Below are positions 10,079-18,527 of a DNA stretch of 64,000 bases, one piece after another. The position numbers and the translations under genes were made by a program. Each line of letters begins with the position of its first letter. Position 1 is the first letter of the stretch. Under the pieces are notes generated by a model, which worked only from the letters and a program-made list of their open reading frames with translations, had not been told where the DNA came from and did not search any database. The DNA comes from Vibrio hepatarius (GTDB lineage Bacteria; Pseudomonadota; Gammaproteobacteria; Enterobacterales; Vibrionaceae). The stretch covers positions 1-64,000 of the forward strand of contig NZ_LHPI01000005.1 of assembly GCF_001274785.1 (NCBI RefSeq), given 5' to 3'.

Positions 10079-11284
10079 TTATCTCTCCACCAACGCAACT
10101 TTACGGTTGTATAGGTTCATTAACGCAGATGTCACTAAACTTAGCGTCAAGTAAACCGCCATTGTCATCGCAATAATCTCGATCGCCTGACCTGTCTGGT
10201 TAAGGGTTGTCCCCGCAAACACGGATACCAGGTCTGGATAACCAATCGCCATTGCTAACGATGAGTTTTTCGTCAGGTTTAAGTACTGACTTGTTAATGG
10301 TGGAATGATAATACGCAGAGCCTGAGGAATGATGACCAGTTTTAATGTTCTGGTGCGAGGCAAACCTAAAGACATTGCTGCTTCCGTTTGACCGTGGCTA
10401 ACCGCGTTAATACCAGAACGAACAATCTCTGCGATAAACGAAGCGGTATAGATACTTAGTGCCAAAAGTAGCGCAGCAAGTTCAGGGATGATGCTGATAC
10501 CGCCACGGAAGTTGAAGCCTTTTAGCTCTGGGTACTCCGCCGAGATTGGTGAACCCATAACGAAGTAAACGATAGTTGGTAGTACCACCACTAAGCCAAA
10601 AATAATCCGGCCCATCGGTGTTTGCTGACCAGTCAGTCGCTGCTTGTTTTTAGCCCAAATATTGATTAGGACCGAAGCTACGATGCCGATCACGAACGTT
10701 GCAATGACCACTGAAGAGCCTTCGCCAAACACGGGCGCAGGGAAATACAACCCACGCACGTTCAAGAAGATGGCTTCACCTAAGCTCATGCTCTGTCTTG
10801 CGGAAGGTAGTGCTTGCAGTACCGCGAAGTACCAAAAGAAAATTTGTAAAAGAAGGGGAATGTTACGGAATATCTCGATATATACCGCTGCAAATCGACT
10901 CACTAACCAGTTTGACGACAAGCGTGCAATACCGACAATAAATCCAATCACTGTTGCCAGAATGATGCCCAAAAACGAAACCAATGCCGTATTCAGCAAA
11001 CCGATAATAAAGGTTCGTCCATAGGAGTAGGTTTCATTATATTCAATCAGTGTAAGGCCAATCCCAAAGCCGGCTTCTTGATTGAGGAAACCAAAACCAG
11101 TGGCAATGCCACGAGCTTCCAAGTTATTTAGTGCATTGTTGACAATCGTGTAAAAGAAAAAGATCAGCGCAAGTATCGCAACAATCTGAAATACGGCTGA
11201 ACGAAAAGTGGGATTGTAAATTAGGCTTGCGTTGGAAGATGGCCCGTTAACCGTCTTCGACGCAGCAGTATCAGTAGGTTTCAT
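10079..11284 (-). CDS. aapQ: Amino-acid ABC transporter permease (AapQ type)
   Basis: The 401-residue permease has the AapQ layout: one helix (about 33-50), a periplasmic loop beginning GFGFLNQEAGFGIG, a helix pair, then the binding-protein-dependent permease domain with the EAA loop AAMSLGLPRTRTLKLVIIPQALR. It forms the transmembrane channel with the AapM-type subunit. The N-terminal GFLNQEAGF region is a hallmark of the subgroup. Confidence 0.93.
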   Translation of the reverse strand: MKPTDTAASKTVNGPSSNASLIYNPTFRSAVFQIVAILALIFFFYTIVNNALNNLEARGIATGFGFLNQEAGFGIGLTLIEYNETYSYGRTFIIGLLNTALVSFLGIILATVIGFIVGIARLSSNWLVSRFAAVYIEIFRNIPLLLQIFFWYFAVLQALPSARQSMSLGEAIFLNVRGLYFPAPVFGEGSSVVIATFVIGIVASVLINIWAKNKQRLTGQQTPMGRIIFGLVVVLPTIVYFVMGSPISAEYPELKGFNFRGGISIIPELAALLLALSIYTASFIAEIVRSGINAVSHGQTEAAMSLGLPRTRTLKLVIIPQALRIIIPPLTSQYLNLTKNSSLAMAIGYPDLVSVFAGTTLNQTGQAIEIIAMTMAVYLTLSLVTSALMNLYNRKVALVER

Positions 11285-11356
11285 ACAGCTACAACCTCAA
11301 ATCCATTTTTGTAAATAGGGCGGTAAGCACCGCCCATTTTTGTAGTTATGTATTGC

Positions 11357-12385
11357 TTAACGGATAGGTGGAGCGTACATAAAGCCGCCCGCATTCCATA
11401 GTGCGTTAACACCACGTGAAATCTCTAGCGGAGAGCCTGTACCCACCGTGCGCTCGAAGCTTTCACCGTAGTTACCCACTTGCTTGATAACTTGGTAGCC
11501 CCAATCGTCACGAATACCTAAACCTTTACCTTTAGGACCATCGACACCAAGGATGCGTTTGATGTTTGGATCGTCAGACTTAAGCATTTCGTCAGCATTT
11601 TTCGACGTGATGCCATATTCTTCCGCGTTAATCATCGCGTTCAGTGTCCATTTAGCGATGTTGAACCATTGGTCATCGCCTTGGCGAACAACGGGACCTA
11701 GTGGCTCTTTAGAGATGATTTCAGGAAGAACTTGTGCAGATTTCGGATCTTCTAGGTTTAAACGCAGTGCGTATAGACCTGATTGGTCAGTGGTAAGAAC
11801 GTCACAACGACCAGCATCGAAACCTTTAGACGTTTGCGCAGCTGTATCAAATACTACTGGCTTGTAAGACATACCGTTGTTACGGAAGTAGTCAGCTAGG
11901 TTTAGCTCAGTTGTTGTACCTGACTGAACACATACTGAAGCGCCATCAAGCTCTTTCGCACTTTTCAGACCAAGGTCTTTCTTCACCATGAAGCCTTGAC
12001 CATCGTAGTAGTTCACACCGACAAAGTTTAGGCCAAGAGCCGTATCGCGGTGTAGTGTCCAAGTCGTGTTACGAGACAGAACGTCGATTTCACCAGATTG
12101 AAGAGCAGTGAAGCGTTCTTTAGCGGTTAGAGGAACATATTTAACTTTAGTTTTATCACCTAGTACAGCCGCTGCAAGCGCCTGACAGTATTCTACGTCG
12201 ATGCCTTCCCATTCACCTTTTGAGTTAGGGTTTGAGAAGCCCGGCAAACCAGTACTTACACCACAAGTTAGGTATCCTTGTTTAGTTACCTTATCAAGCG
12301 TGCTATCTGCTGCTGAAGCGCTCGTTGCCATAAAAGCAGTAGATGCAGCTACAACTGAAGCAAGGAGTGTTAGTTTATTTGTCAT
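11357..12385 (-). CDS. aapJ: Periplasmic general amino-acid binding protein (AapJ type)
   Basis: Starting at the ATG 12385, which has the near-perfect ribosome site AGGAAGGA, the protein has 342 residues with a clear signal peptide (MTNKLTLLASVVAASTAFMA, cleaved near SASA/ADST). The longer open frame would bury this signal under 26 residues and is rejected. The mature part is a family 3 solute-binding protein (GYLTCGVSTGLPGFS, EGIDVEYCQALAAAV, LTAKERFTALQSGEIDVLSRN). As first gene it should be the most highly expressed; 72 bases to the next gene without a terminator. Confidence 0.95.
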   Translation of the reverse strand: MTNKLTLLASVVAASTAFMATSASAADSTLDKVTKQGYLTCGVSTGLPGFSNPNSKGEWEGIDVEYCQALAAAVLGDKTKVKYVPLTAKERFTALQSGEIDVLSRNTTWTLHRDTALGLNFVGVNYYDGQGFMVKKDLGLKSAKELDGASVCVQSGTTTELNLADYFRNNGMSYKPVVFDTAAQTSKGFDAGRCDVLTTDQSGLYALRLNLEDPKSAQVLPEIISKEPLGPVVRQGDDQWFNIAKWTLNAMINAEEYGITSKNADEMLKSDDPNIKRILGVDGPKGKGLGIRDDWGYQVIKQVGNYGESFERTVGTGSPLEISRGVNALWNAGGFMYAPPIR

Positions 12386-12834
12386 CTGTATCCTTCCTGT
12401 ATGATCCATGTTAAACCAGGTAACACCTGATACAACGAATGAAAATATGTTGTGTTTCTTCATTATTGGTCGAATGTCGCTGTATACAAATCAACCGTTT
12501 ATAAGCGTAGGAAAGGATCTGTGAATTCTCAAATGTATAATTTAAATAGAATTTTGATAGGACTCACAAACCCGATCTGCAATTAGAATGACGAAGTGTT
12601 AAAGAAATGTAAATAGTGCAAGGGTTCACATTACTGGTGCAACAGAATACACACGCTAAACCAATGTCTGAATGCGAGTTTAAGAATTGTTGATAAGAAT
12701 CATATTAGTTTTTAATGCTAAAGATAGTTATAAATTCGGTGAATTATTTTATATGGGAGGCTAACCCATTTAAGTTATTGCCCCATTTTTGGTAGTATCG
12801 TCCAATTAGTCAGTCGAATTATTCAAGGAATGAA
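12386..12834. other. Divergent regulatory region, aapJ / siroheme enzyme
   Basis: This 449-base AT-rich gap contains the promoters of both flanking genes. I see no open frame, hairpin or convincing operator in it. TTGATAAGAATCATATT near 12690 only faintly resembles a Fur box. Confidence 0.5.
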
Positions 12835-13770
12835 ATGCAGTATTTTCCACTGTTTTTGAATCTCAAAGGCAAACCTGTTCTTGTTGTAGGTGGTGGCGAA
12901 GTCGCATGCCGTAAAGTAGACACACTAGTTCGGGCAGGGGCGATGGTGACCATCGTATCACCACAGATAGAAGACTATTTGAGAACGCTTGTCGATTCAC
13001 AAGAGTGTATCTGGATCCAGAATTTTTATTCTAAAGAGTTGCTTGATAAGAAGTTTGTGCAAGTTTGGGCAACTACAGACAATCCTGAACTCAACCACCA
13101 AGTTCACCGAGACGCAAAACAGCTCGGCATTTTGGTTAACGTGGTTGATGATCTACCGTACTGCGACTTCATTACTCCTTCGATAATTAACCGTGGTCGT
13201 ATTCAGCTTGCCATCTCAAGCGGTGGCGCTTCGCCAGTTTTGGTCAGAAACATTCGTGAGAAGCTCGAAGCCGCGTTACCGCATAATTTAGCCTTACTCG
13301 CGGACTTTGGCGCGTCTAAGCGCAACGATATTAAGCAAGCTCTGCCGAGCGTGGACTCTCGACGCAAGTTTTGGGAGAACTTCTTTGCTGACCCACGTAG
13401 TGATAAAGCAGAAACTCGAGCAGAGCTGGAAGCTCTGTATCAAGACACACTGAAAAGTGGCGTTTCAGAGCAAGGAAGTATAACTTGGATTGATTTTGGC
13501 GATGATGTAGAGATGTTGCCAATTAAAGCGTTAAGAATCATGCAGGAAGCGGAATTGGTGCTGTTTCCAAAACAGTGTCCGTACTCATTTATTGATTTGA
13601 GTAGGCGTGATGCTGAGAGAGGCGAGTACGCTAGCGACAGCGAGCTAGCCGATCAACTGAGTAAAGCAAAGCAAAACCAACTGCGAATCGTGGTGTTTGT
13701 TTCGCCTGATTCTGCGCAGTTTAACTTACTTAAAAACAACGATTTGCATATTAAACTCGGCAGTCAGTAG
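12835..13770 (+). CDS. Precorrin-2 dehydrogenase / sirohydrochlorin ferrochelatase (SirC-like) with remnant SUMT tail
   Basis: The first ~215 of 311 residues are the CysGB/Met8-type module: NAD-binding VLVVGGGEVACRK, then NVVDDLPYCDFITPSIINRG and the dimerisation part. It should oxidise precorrin-2 to sirohydrochlorin and insert iron to give siroheme for sulfite and nitrite reductases. The last ~95 residues align with the beginning of a uroporphyrinogen-III methyltransferase as in full CysG (PIKALRIMQEAELVLFPKQ, LSRRDAERGEY), but the GAGPGD SAM loop is replaced by DFGDDVE and the remaining two thirds of that domain are absent. So methylation of uroporphyrinogen III must be done by a separate protein. 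It is monocistronic with its own terminator. Confidence 0.88.
   Translation: MQYFPLFLNLKGKPVLVVGGGEVACRKVDTLVRAGAMVTIVSPQIEDYLRTLVDSQECIWIQNFYSKELLDKKFVQVWATTDNPELNHQVHRDAKQLGILVNVVDDLPYCDFITPSIINRGRIQLAISSGGASPVLVRNIREKLEAALPHNLALLADFGASKRNDIKQALPSVDSRRKFWENFFADPRSDKAETRAELEALYQDTLKSGVSEQGSITWIDFGDDVEMLPIKALRIMQEAELVLFPKQCPYSFIDLSRRDAERGEYASDSELADQLSKAKQNQLRIVVFVSPDSAQFNLLKNNDLHIKLGSQ
12932..12939 (+). promoter_or_regulatory. KOPS-like FtsK-orienting octamer
   Basis: GGGCAGGG fits the E. coli-type KOPS consensus GGGNAGGG and points toward the dif site 40 kb to the right, the expected polarity on this arm. It lies within the siroheme gene. A single octamer can occur by chance. Confidence 0.35.
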
Positions 13771-13789
13771 TCTTCGCATCTAGAATGTA

Positions 13790-13814
13790 AAAAAACCGCC
13801 AAAAGGCGGTTTTT
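13790..13814. terminator. Bidirectional terminator, siroheme gene / yajQ
   Basis: AAAAAACCGCC and GGCGGTTTTT flank AAAA between the convergent genes, giving U tracts in both directions. Confidence 0.88.
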
Positions 13815-13833
13815 CTATATAACGAATAAGTGC

Positions 13834-14319
13834 TTAGTCGCGGAAGTTTTCGTATTGGAACGGCTGGCCTAGTTCGGCCTCACGGATCATTGAAATAGTT
13901 GCTTGCAGATCGTCGCGTTTTTTACCTGTAACACGTACTTTTTCACCTTGGATAGATGCTTGCACTTTTAGCTTGGCATCTTTGATCGCTTTTACGACTT
14001 TCTTCGCCATTGGCGTATCAATACCTTGCTTGAACACAACGACTTGGTGCCATTTCTTGCCTGTCGCTTCTTCAGGTTTTGCTTCCATCGCGTTAACGTC
14101 TACACCACGCTTTGACAGGTGAGAGCGCAAAATATCGCGCATTTGCTTGAGCTGGAAGTCGCCTTCAGCGTTCAATTTTACTGATTCATCTTTTTGCATC
14201 TCAAACGATGCTTCTACACCACGAAAATCAAAACGAGTAGACAGCTCACGAGAAGCGTTATCTACTGCGTTACGCAGTTCAACAGTATCGATTTCAGATA
14301 CGATATCAAAAGATGGCAT
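13834..14319 (-). CDS. yajQ: YajQ family nucleotide-binding protein
   Basis: The 161-residue protein is a complete YajQ ([54 protein letters not shown]). The family has two ferredoxin-like halves; members bind nucleic acid or cyclic di-GMP, and the role here is unproven. It starts 21 bases after the stop of aroH, so the two are probably co-transcribed. Confidence 0.94.
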   Translation of the reverse strand: MPSFDIVSEIDTVELRNAVDNASRELSTRFDFRGVEASFEMQKDESVKLNAEGDFQLKQMRDILRSHLSKRGVDVNAMEAKPEEATGKKWHQVVVFKQGIDTPMAKKVVKAIKDAKLKVQASIQGEKVRVTGKKRDDLQATISMIREAELGQPFQYENFRD

Positions 14320-14340
14320 TGTAATTTCCTCTGATTGTAT

Positions 14341-15390
14341 TTATCGCGCTTTTACAGCTGCGGCCAACATGTCTAACATTTTAGCTGTGTCTTCCCAGCT
14401 CAGACAAGGGTCAGTGATTGATTGACCATACGCTAGATTGTTGATGTCTGCCATAGACTGGTTGCCTTCAACAATAAAGCTTTCCGCCATGATGCCGGCA
14501 ACTTGGTTTTTGCCCGATTTAATTTGCTCACAGATATCTTGCGCGACTTCAAGCTGCTTTCTGTGTTGCTTTTGACAGTTAGCATGGCTGAAATCGACAA
14601 TCAGGCGTTGCGGTAAGCCAAACTCTGCAAGTTGTTTACATGCGTTATCGACTGACTCCGCATCAAAGTTTGGTCCTTTGTCGCCACCGCGAAGGATCAC
14701 GTGGCCAAATGGGTTGCCGCTGGTACGGTAAACCGTCATACGTCCATTCTTATCCGGAGAATAGAAGTAGTGAGAGGCTTTTGACGCACGAATTGCATCG
14801 ATTGCAATCTTAATGTTGCCGTTAGTACCGTTTTTGAAACCAACAGGGCATGACAACGCAGACGCCATTTCACGGTGGATTTGAGACTCAGTAGTACGGG
14901 CACCAATCGCGCCCCATGAGATCAAGTCTGCAATGTACTGACCAGTGATCATATCGAGAAACTCAGTCGCAGTGGCAAGACCAAGTTTGTTAATGTCTAA
15001 AAGAAGTTTACGCGCTTTATGAAGGCCTGCTTCAAGTGCGTAAGAGCCGTCTAGATTCGGGTCAGTAATTAGGCCTTTCCAACCTACAACCGTACGTGGC
15101 TTTTCAAAGTAGGTGCGCATAACGATGAATAATTCATCTTTATGAAGGTCTTGAAGGTGAGCCAAACGCTCTGCGTAATCGAGTGCGGCATTGGTATCGT
15201 GTACTGAGCATGGGCCAACGATCACAAGGAGACGCTCATCTTCTCCTGTAAGAATTTTTTCAATCTGACGACGAGACTCAGCTATGCGTTCCGCGACATC
15301 GTCCGTAATGGGGTGGGCGCTTCCTAGCTCTGCCGGAGTTGGCATTGGACCCAAAGGTTGGGTTCTTAATTCATCGGTTTTGAGTGGCAT
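14341..15390 (-). CDS. aroH: DAHP synthase, tryptophan-sensitive type
   Basis: From the ATG 15390 the enzyme has 349 residues. It condenses phosphoenolpyruvate and erythrose 4-phosphate, the first step of aromatic amino-acid synthesis. Motifs are LLVIVGPCSVHD, YFEKPRTVVGWKGL, GARTTESQIHRE, and VDFSHANCQKQHRKQLEV. Close agreement with E. coli AroH (KTDELRT start, TPAEL, VMRTYFEKPRTVVGWKGL, SPDKNG, TSGNP.GH) rather than AroG or AroF supports the Trp-inhibited isoenzyme. I see no TrpR operator upstream. The longest open frame starts at a GTG 22 codons earlier and is not supported by homology. Confidence 0.9.
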   Translation of the reverse strand: MPLKTDELRTQPLGPMPTPAELGSAHPITDDVAERIAESRRQIEKILTGEDERLLVIVGPCSVHDTNAALDYAERLAHLQDLHKDELFIVMRTYFEKPRTVVGWKGLITDPNLDGSYALEAGLHKARKLLLDINKLGLATATEFLDMITGQYIADLISWGAIGARTTESQIHREMASALSCPVGFKNGTNGNIKIAIDAIRASKASHYFYSPDKNGRMTVYRTSGNPFGHVILRGGDKGPNFDAESVDNACKQLAEFGLPQRLIVDFSHANCQKQHRKQLEVAQDICEQIKSGKNQVAGIMAESFIVEGNQSMADINNLAYGQSITDPCLSWEDTAKMLDMLAAAVKAR

Positions 15391-15599
15391 ACTGTAGCCT
15401 GTTCTTTTTATTGCGAAGCGATAAAGATAACGGAAACATTCAAAGGAATAAACCACTTATCGACATTCTTCATGTGGTTAAAGCGTAAAGTGAAAAACTA
15501 TGCATTTTTATGGACTAAAAATGTTATTTACTCTTGTGCTCGATAATATCAATGGGTATGTTTTGTATAACAATGAATAACGCTATGCACGGAGCAGTA

Positions 15600-16487
15600 A
15601 TGAGTCTAGAAACTTCAAGTGGTTTGCATCCAGCACTTATTTTGGGAGAGTCACTTCCCGCGGTTGATTCTGTAAGCGGTGACGCCCACCTATACGTATC
15701 CCTATCTGACATGATTATGGAGCATGTCTTTTACCATCCTGAATTTGGTCGTATCTCAGAACAACTTGATAGCGTCGAATCGGCATCGATTGCCGCTATT
15801 TTGGGTGAGGTGGCACTAGAGGAACATTTTGTCTCGACATTGACTCAACAGATCCTGAGTTGCATCAAACCTGAACATAAAGCGATTCGCGTCAGTTTAA
15901 GCAATGCTGATAGCTACAGTTTCAGCTCGCTACTGGGGGGAAAAGTAGAAGAAGCAGAAGTCAACCCAGCGTTAGGTTTACGCGGTGTTTCTCGTTTTGC
16001 GTCAGAACAGTTTAGTCATACCTTTGCCCTTGAGTGCAAGGTGATTAAAGCGTTGCAAGAGCAGGGCGTCACGGTCGAAATCGTCGTTCCATTTGTTCGC
16101 GCTCTATCAGACGCGGCGAAAGTGATCGATCTGCTTGCCGAGCAAGGTTTACCGCGTGGCTTGAATGGACTTAAAGTGTTCTACACTATTGACGTTCCGT
16201 CTGGTGCTCTGTTGGCAGAAAGACTATTGCACTACTTTGATGGTGTAGTAATTAACTTGGAAAATTTGGCGCAGTTTACGCTCGGTGTCGACCGCTTTAG
16301 TGAAAAACTGAGCTATTTGTTTGACCCTCAAAGTGAGGCGGTGCTTGACCTGATTATCACGGCAGCCAAAGCTGCTTCTGCGAGTAACAAAACGGTGCTT
16401 ATTGCGAGTAGTGGCTTAGCTGATTATCCAAAAATTCAAGAGTACATCGTGGAAAACCCACAAATCGAAGCAGTAGTGACAATGTAA
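15600..16487 (+). CDS. Stand-alone PEP-synthase C-terminal domain, probably catalytically dead
   Basis: Beginning at the ATG 15600 (GGAG six bases before), this 295-residue protein aligns over its length to the C-terminal PEP-binding barrel of PEP synthase PpsA: SSLLGG, NPALGLRGVSRF, FALECKVIKAL, VEIVVPFVR, GLPRGLNGLKV, PSGALLAE, HYFDG, LTLGVDR-like FTLGVDR. The swivelling phosphohistidine and ATP-grasp domains are absent. Key residues are changed: the metal-binding glutamate of MCE is aspartate (TIDVPS), the SND motif is LEN, and the catalytic cysteine of GICG is lost (IASSG). It therefore cannot be a PEP synthase and may sense PEP or regulate a partner; this is inference. It is divergent from aroH, another PEP-consuming enzyme. 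Confidence 0.82.
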   Translation: MSLETSSGLHPALILGESLPAVDSVSGDAHLYVSLSDMIMEHVFYHPEFGRISEQLDSVESASIAAILGEVALEEHFVSTLTQQILSCIKPEHKAIRVSLSNADSYSFSSLLGGKVEEAEVNPALGLRGVSRFASEQFSHTFALECKVIKALQEQGVTVEIVVPFVRALSDAAKVIDLLAEQGLPRGLNGLKVFYTIDVPSGALLAERLLHYFDGVVINLENLAQFTLGVDRFSEKLSYLFDPQSEAVLDLIITAAKAASASNKTVLIASSGLADYPKIQEYIVENPQIEAVVTM

Positions 16488-16518
16488 CCTAAAGTTCGGT
16501 TTACCATCACTGTTTACC

Positions 16519-16553
16519 AAGGCTAATGTTAATAAAATGTTGACATTGGCCTT
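16519..16553 (+). terminator. Terminator after the PEP-synthase-like gene
   Basis: AAGGCTAATGT pairs with ACATTGGCCTT (one G-U) around a 13-base loop, followed by TGTTCGTT. The U tract is poor, so the call is moderate. Confidence 0.5.
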
Positions 16554-16601
16554 TGTTCGTTATGAACTGGGGTGGATAAAAACTACTAATCGGACCACCT
16601 T

Positions 16602-17081
16602 ATGCTCTCTCCCTTAACTAAAGCAAATCTCTATTTAAAGTCATTTGGCTTTTTCAAAGTCCCTTTAATTTGGATTTGCAGACCTAAAATTCTCAAACTG
16701 GATCGCAATAGCGTTGAGATTAAGATCCCTCTCAAACGAAAGACTAAAAACCACTTAAACAGCATGTACTTTGGTGTGCTTGCAGTTGGCGCAGATGTAG
16801 CTGGCGGCTTTATGGCAATGAGTAAAGCGCAAGAGCGTGGTGAGAAGGTCTCGCTTGCGTTTAAAGCGGTAGAGGGGCAGTTTTTAAAACGTCCAGAAGC
16901 CGATGTACATTTCGTATGTGATGACGGCCCGCTGATCGATAAGATGTTAGACGAAACTTTTGAGACCGGAGAAAGGGTTAATCAAGCGGTTAAAATTACC
17001 GCCATTTGTCCGTCTTTACATGGTAACGAACCGATGGCGGAATTTATGCTTACTCTTTCACTGAAGAAAATGGGTGGCTGA
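16602..17081 (+). CDS. DUF4442 hotdog-fold (thioesterase-like) protein
   Basis: The 159-residue protein has the DUF4442 pattern related to PaaI/YiiD-type thioesterases: an N-terminal hydrophobic stretch, KNHLNSMYFGVLAVGADVAGGFMAM as the hotdog helix, and VSLAFKAVEGQFLKRPEADVHF strands. The substrate is unknown. The last 32 bases overlap the end of the convergent membrane-protein gene. A clear ribosome binding site is not seen at the ATG, though no better start exists. Confidence 0.8.
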   Translation: MLSPLTKANLYLKSFGFFKVPLIWICRPKILKLDRNSVEIKIPLKRKTKNHLNSMYFGVLAVGADVAGGFMAMSKAQERGEKVSLAFKAVEGQFLKRPEADVHFVCDDGPLIDKMLDETFETGERVNQAVKITAICPSLHGNEPMAEFMLTLSLKKMGG

Positions 17082-18438
17082 TATCATCCACTTCGATTTG
17101 CTCAACTGCGACGATCTTGCTTCGGTTTAGTACTATCTTCCAGCGATAGTATTTCGGGTTGCCGTCGTGGTTGTTCTCTTTCGCAATCAAATTGATAAGG
17201 TGGCGTTTTTCCACCGATTCTCGGCTGACTTGGCCATTATTACTTAAGGTGTACACCTTGTTGGAGCCTTTATCCATCAAGCGCATCAACGGTCGCATAC
17301 TGACGAGCAAAGACTCGCGGGTTTCCTCATAACCACTCATAAACTTCGAGGTCGACATTTCCACCGCAGAGCGGTAGTGAAGAATATTCTCTTCTCTCTG
17401 CACAACTCGTTTTTTGCGAATTAATTTAATTCTGTCTGGGAGCTTTTCCAGCGACTTATAGTCAAGCCACTCGAGCTTCTGTCCGACCGCTTTCTTGGTG
17501 GTTGGGTCCAAGTAGAGCTTACGCCACTTTGGACGACCTTTTCGAAGCCAACGCCACATTACATCGCGCAAATCGTCTTTGAAGATTTCACGCAGCGCAT
17601 AAACGAACGACATTAAAACAATAAACGAGACGGTGATTTCGCCCCAGTAGTCACGTGCCAGGATCGCAGTGATGGTGACGAACACCATGACAAATCCGGT
17701 TGCGCTGCCTTTTACCATACGTTTCATGTTTTTGCCGAGTGATTGCGTTTTCTCCTGTAGCACGACAGGGTGTTCAATCAAACGGCGCAGTAGGCGCATC
17801 TTGTTACTAAGGCGCGTTACGTCGTCACGTACACTTTGTGAGTTGTAGTTATTAAGCTTGCGGTGCGCAGCTTCTTTCTCAACGATCGCCAACAGACTTT
17901 CTTTAATCGACTTATATTCACCTTCACGTGGCATATGAGCGACCAAAGACATCAATCGCTGGCCTGTATACCAAGAGAGATAGTTGTCGATGTTAGCGTA
18001 GTAGCGCTTTAAACTTTCTTCGTAAGGAATACCACGACGGAGTTTTTTAAGGATATCGAGCGCCAAGTTGATGACTTCGTCCACTTCATCGATCGTTACG
18101 GATTCTTTGTTGTTTTCGTTGAGTTGGCTGATTGCTTTATCCAGAGCGATGACGTACTGGTAAGCGAACAAACTTAAACTTACACGGTATTGAGTAGAGG
18201 AGAGTCGGCCCCGTTTTGCTAGGCGGCTGTGAACCAAAGGTAGAAGCGTTTTGTCACTGTAATAAGCCCGTTTCTGAACCAGAGATTCGTAGTAAAACTC
18301 ACTCTCTTTCAGAACATCTGCAGAAAGACCTAACTCACCGGGAATGAAAAAGTACAAGTCAACAGTCGATTTCTTGGTAGAAGCCATCGCGTGAGATACT
18401 TTTAAGGTGATGCCGTCCTGCTTATCAACGGTGATCAA
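17050..18438 (-). CDS. Conserved two-helix membrane protein of unknown function
   Basis: I do not recognise the family. Starting at TTG 18438, which follows TAGGAGC by six bases, it has 462 residues; the longest frame begins at GTG 18501, inside the cvfB promoter, with no ribosome site. The first ~240 residues are helical and charged, two adjacent hydrophobic segments lie near residues 250-292 (GFVMVFVTITAILA, ITVSFIVLMSFVYAL), and the C-terminal third is basic (RKKRVVQREE). No enzyme motif is visible. It lies divergent to cvfB with a short gap and overlaps the DUF4442 gene tail to tail. Confidence 0.75.
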   Translation of the reverse strand: MITVDKQDGITLKVSHAMASTKKSTVDLYFFIPGELGLSADVLKESEFYYESLVQKRAYYSDKTLLPLVHSRLAKRGRLSSTQYRVSLSLFAYQYVIALDKAISQLNENNKESVTIDEVDEVINLALDILKKLRRGIPYEESLKRYYANIDNYLSWYTGQRLMSLVAHMPREGEYKSIKESLLAIVEKEAAHRKLNNYNSQSVRDDVTRLSNKMRLLRRLIEHPVVLQEKTQSLGKNMKRMVKGSATGFVMVFVTITAILARDYWGEITVSFIVLMSFVYALREIFKDDLRDVMWRWLRKGRPKWRKLYLDPTTKKAVGQKLEWLDYKSLEKLPDRIKLIRKKRVVQREENILHYRSAVEMSTSKFMSGYEETRESLLVSMRPLMRLMDKGSNKVYTLSNNGQVSRESVEKRHLINLIAKENNHDGNPKYYRWKIVLNRSKIVAVEQIEVDDISHPFSSVKE

Positions 18439-18492
18439 TGAAAAGCTCCTAAAAAAGTGTGAATAACTGGCGAAAGCATAACAGAGATTCGC

Positions 18493-18498
18493 TATAAT
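18493..18498 (+). promoter_or_regulatory. Candidate -10 box of cvfB
   Basis: TATAAT lies 29 bases before the cvfB ATG. A matching -35 box is weak. Confidence 0.4.
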
Positions 18499-18527
18499 CA
18501 CCGCAAATTTAACAAGAGACAGTTTAA

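Noticed and set aside
12691..12705. Fur-box-like TGATAAGAATCATAT between aapJ and the siroheme gene.
   Set aside because: Too many mismatches to the 7-1-7 consensus and no obvious promoter alignment.
15408..15473. A 21-codon minus-strand frame ahead of aroH containing one Trp (MKNVDKWFIPLN...), considered as an attenuator leader.
   Set aside because: Only one tryptophan and no terminator/antiterminator structure before aroH.
18439..18501. GTG-started extension of the two-helix membrane protein.
   Set aside because: Lies over the cvfB promoter, lacks a ribosome site; the downstream TTG has a good one.
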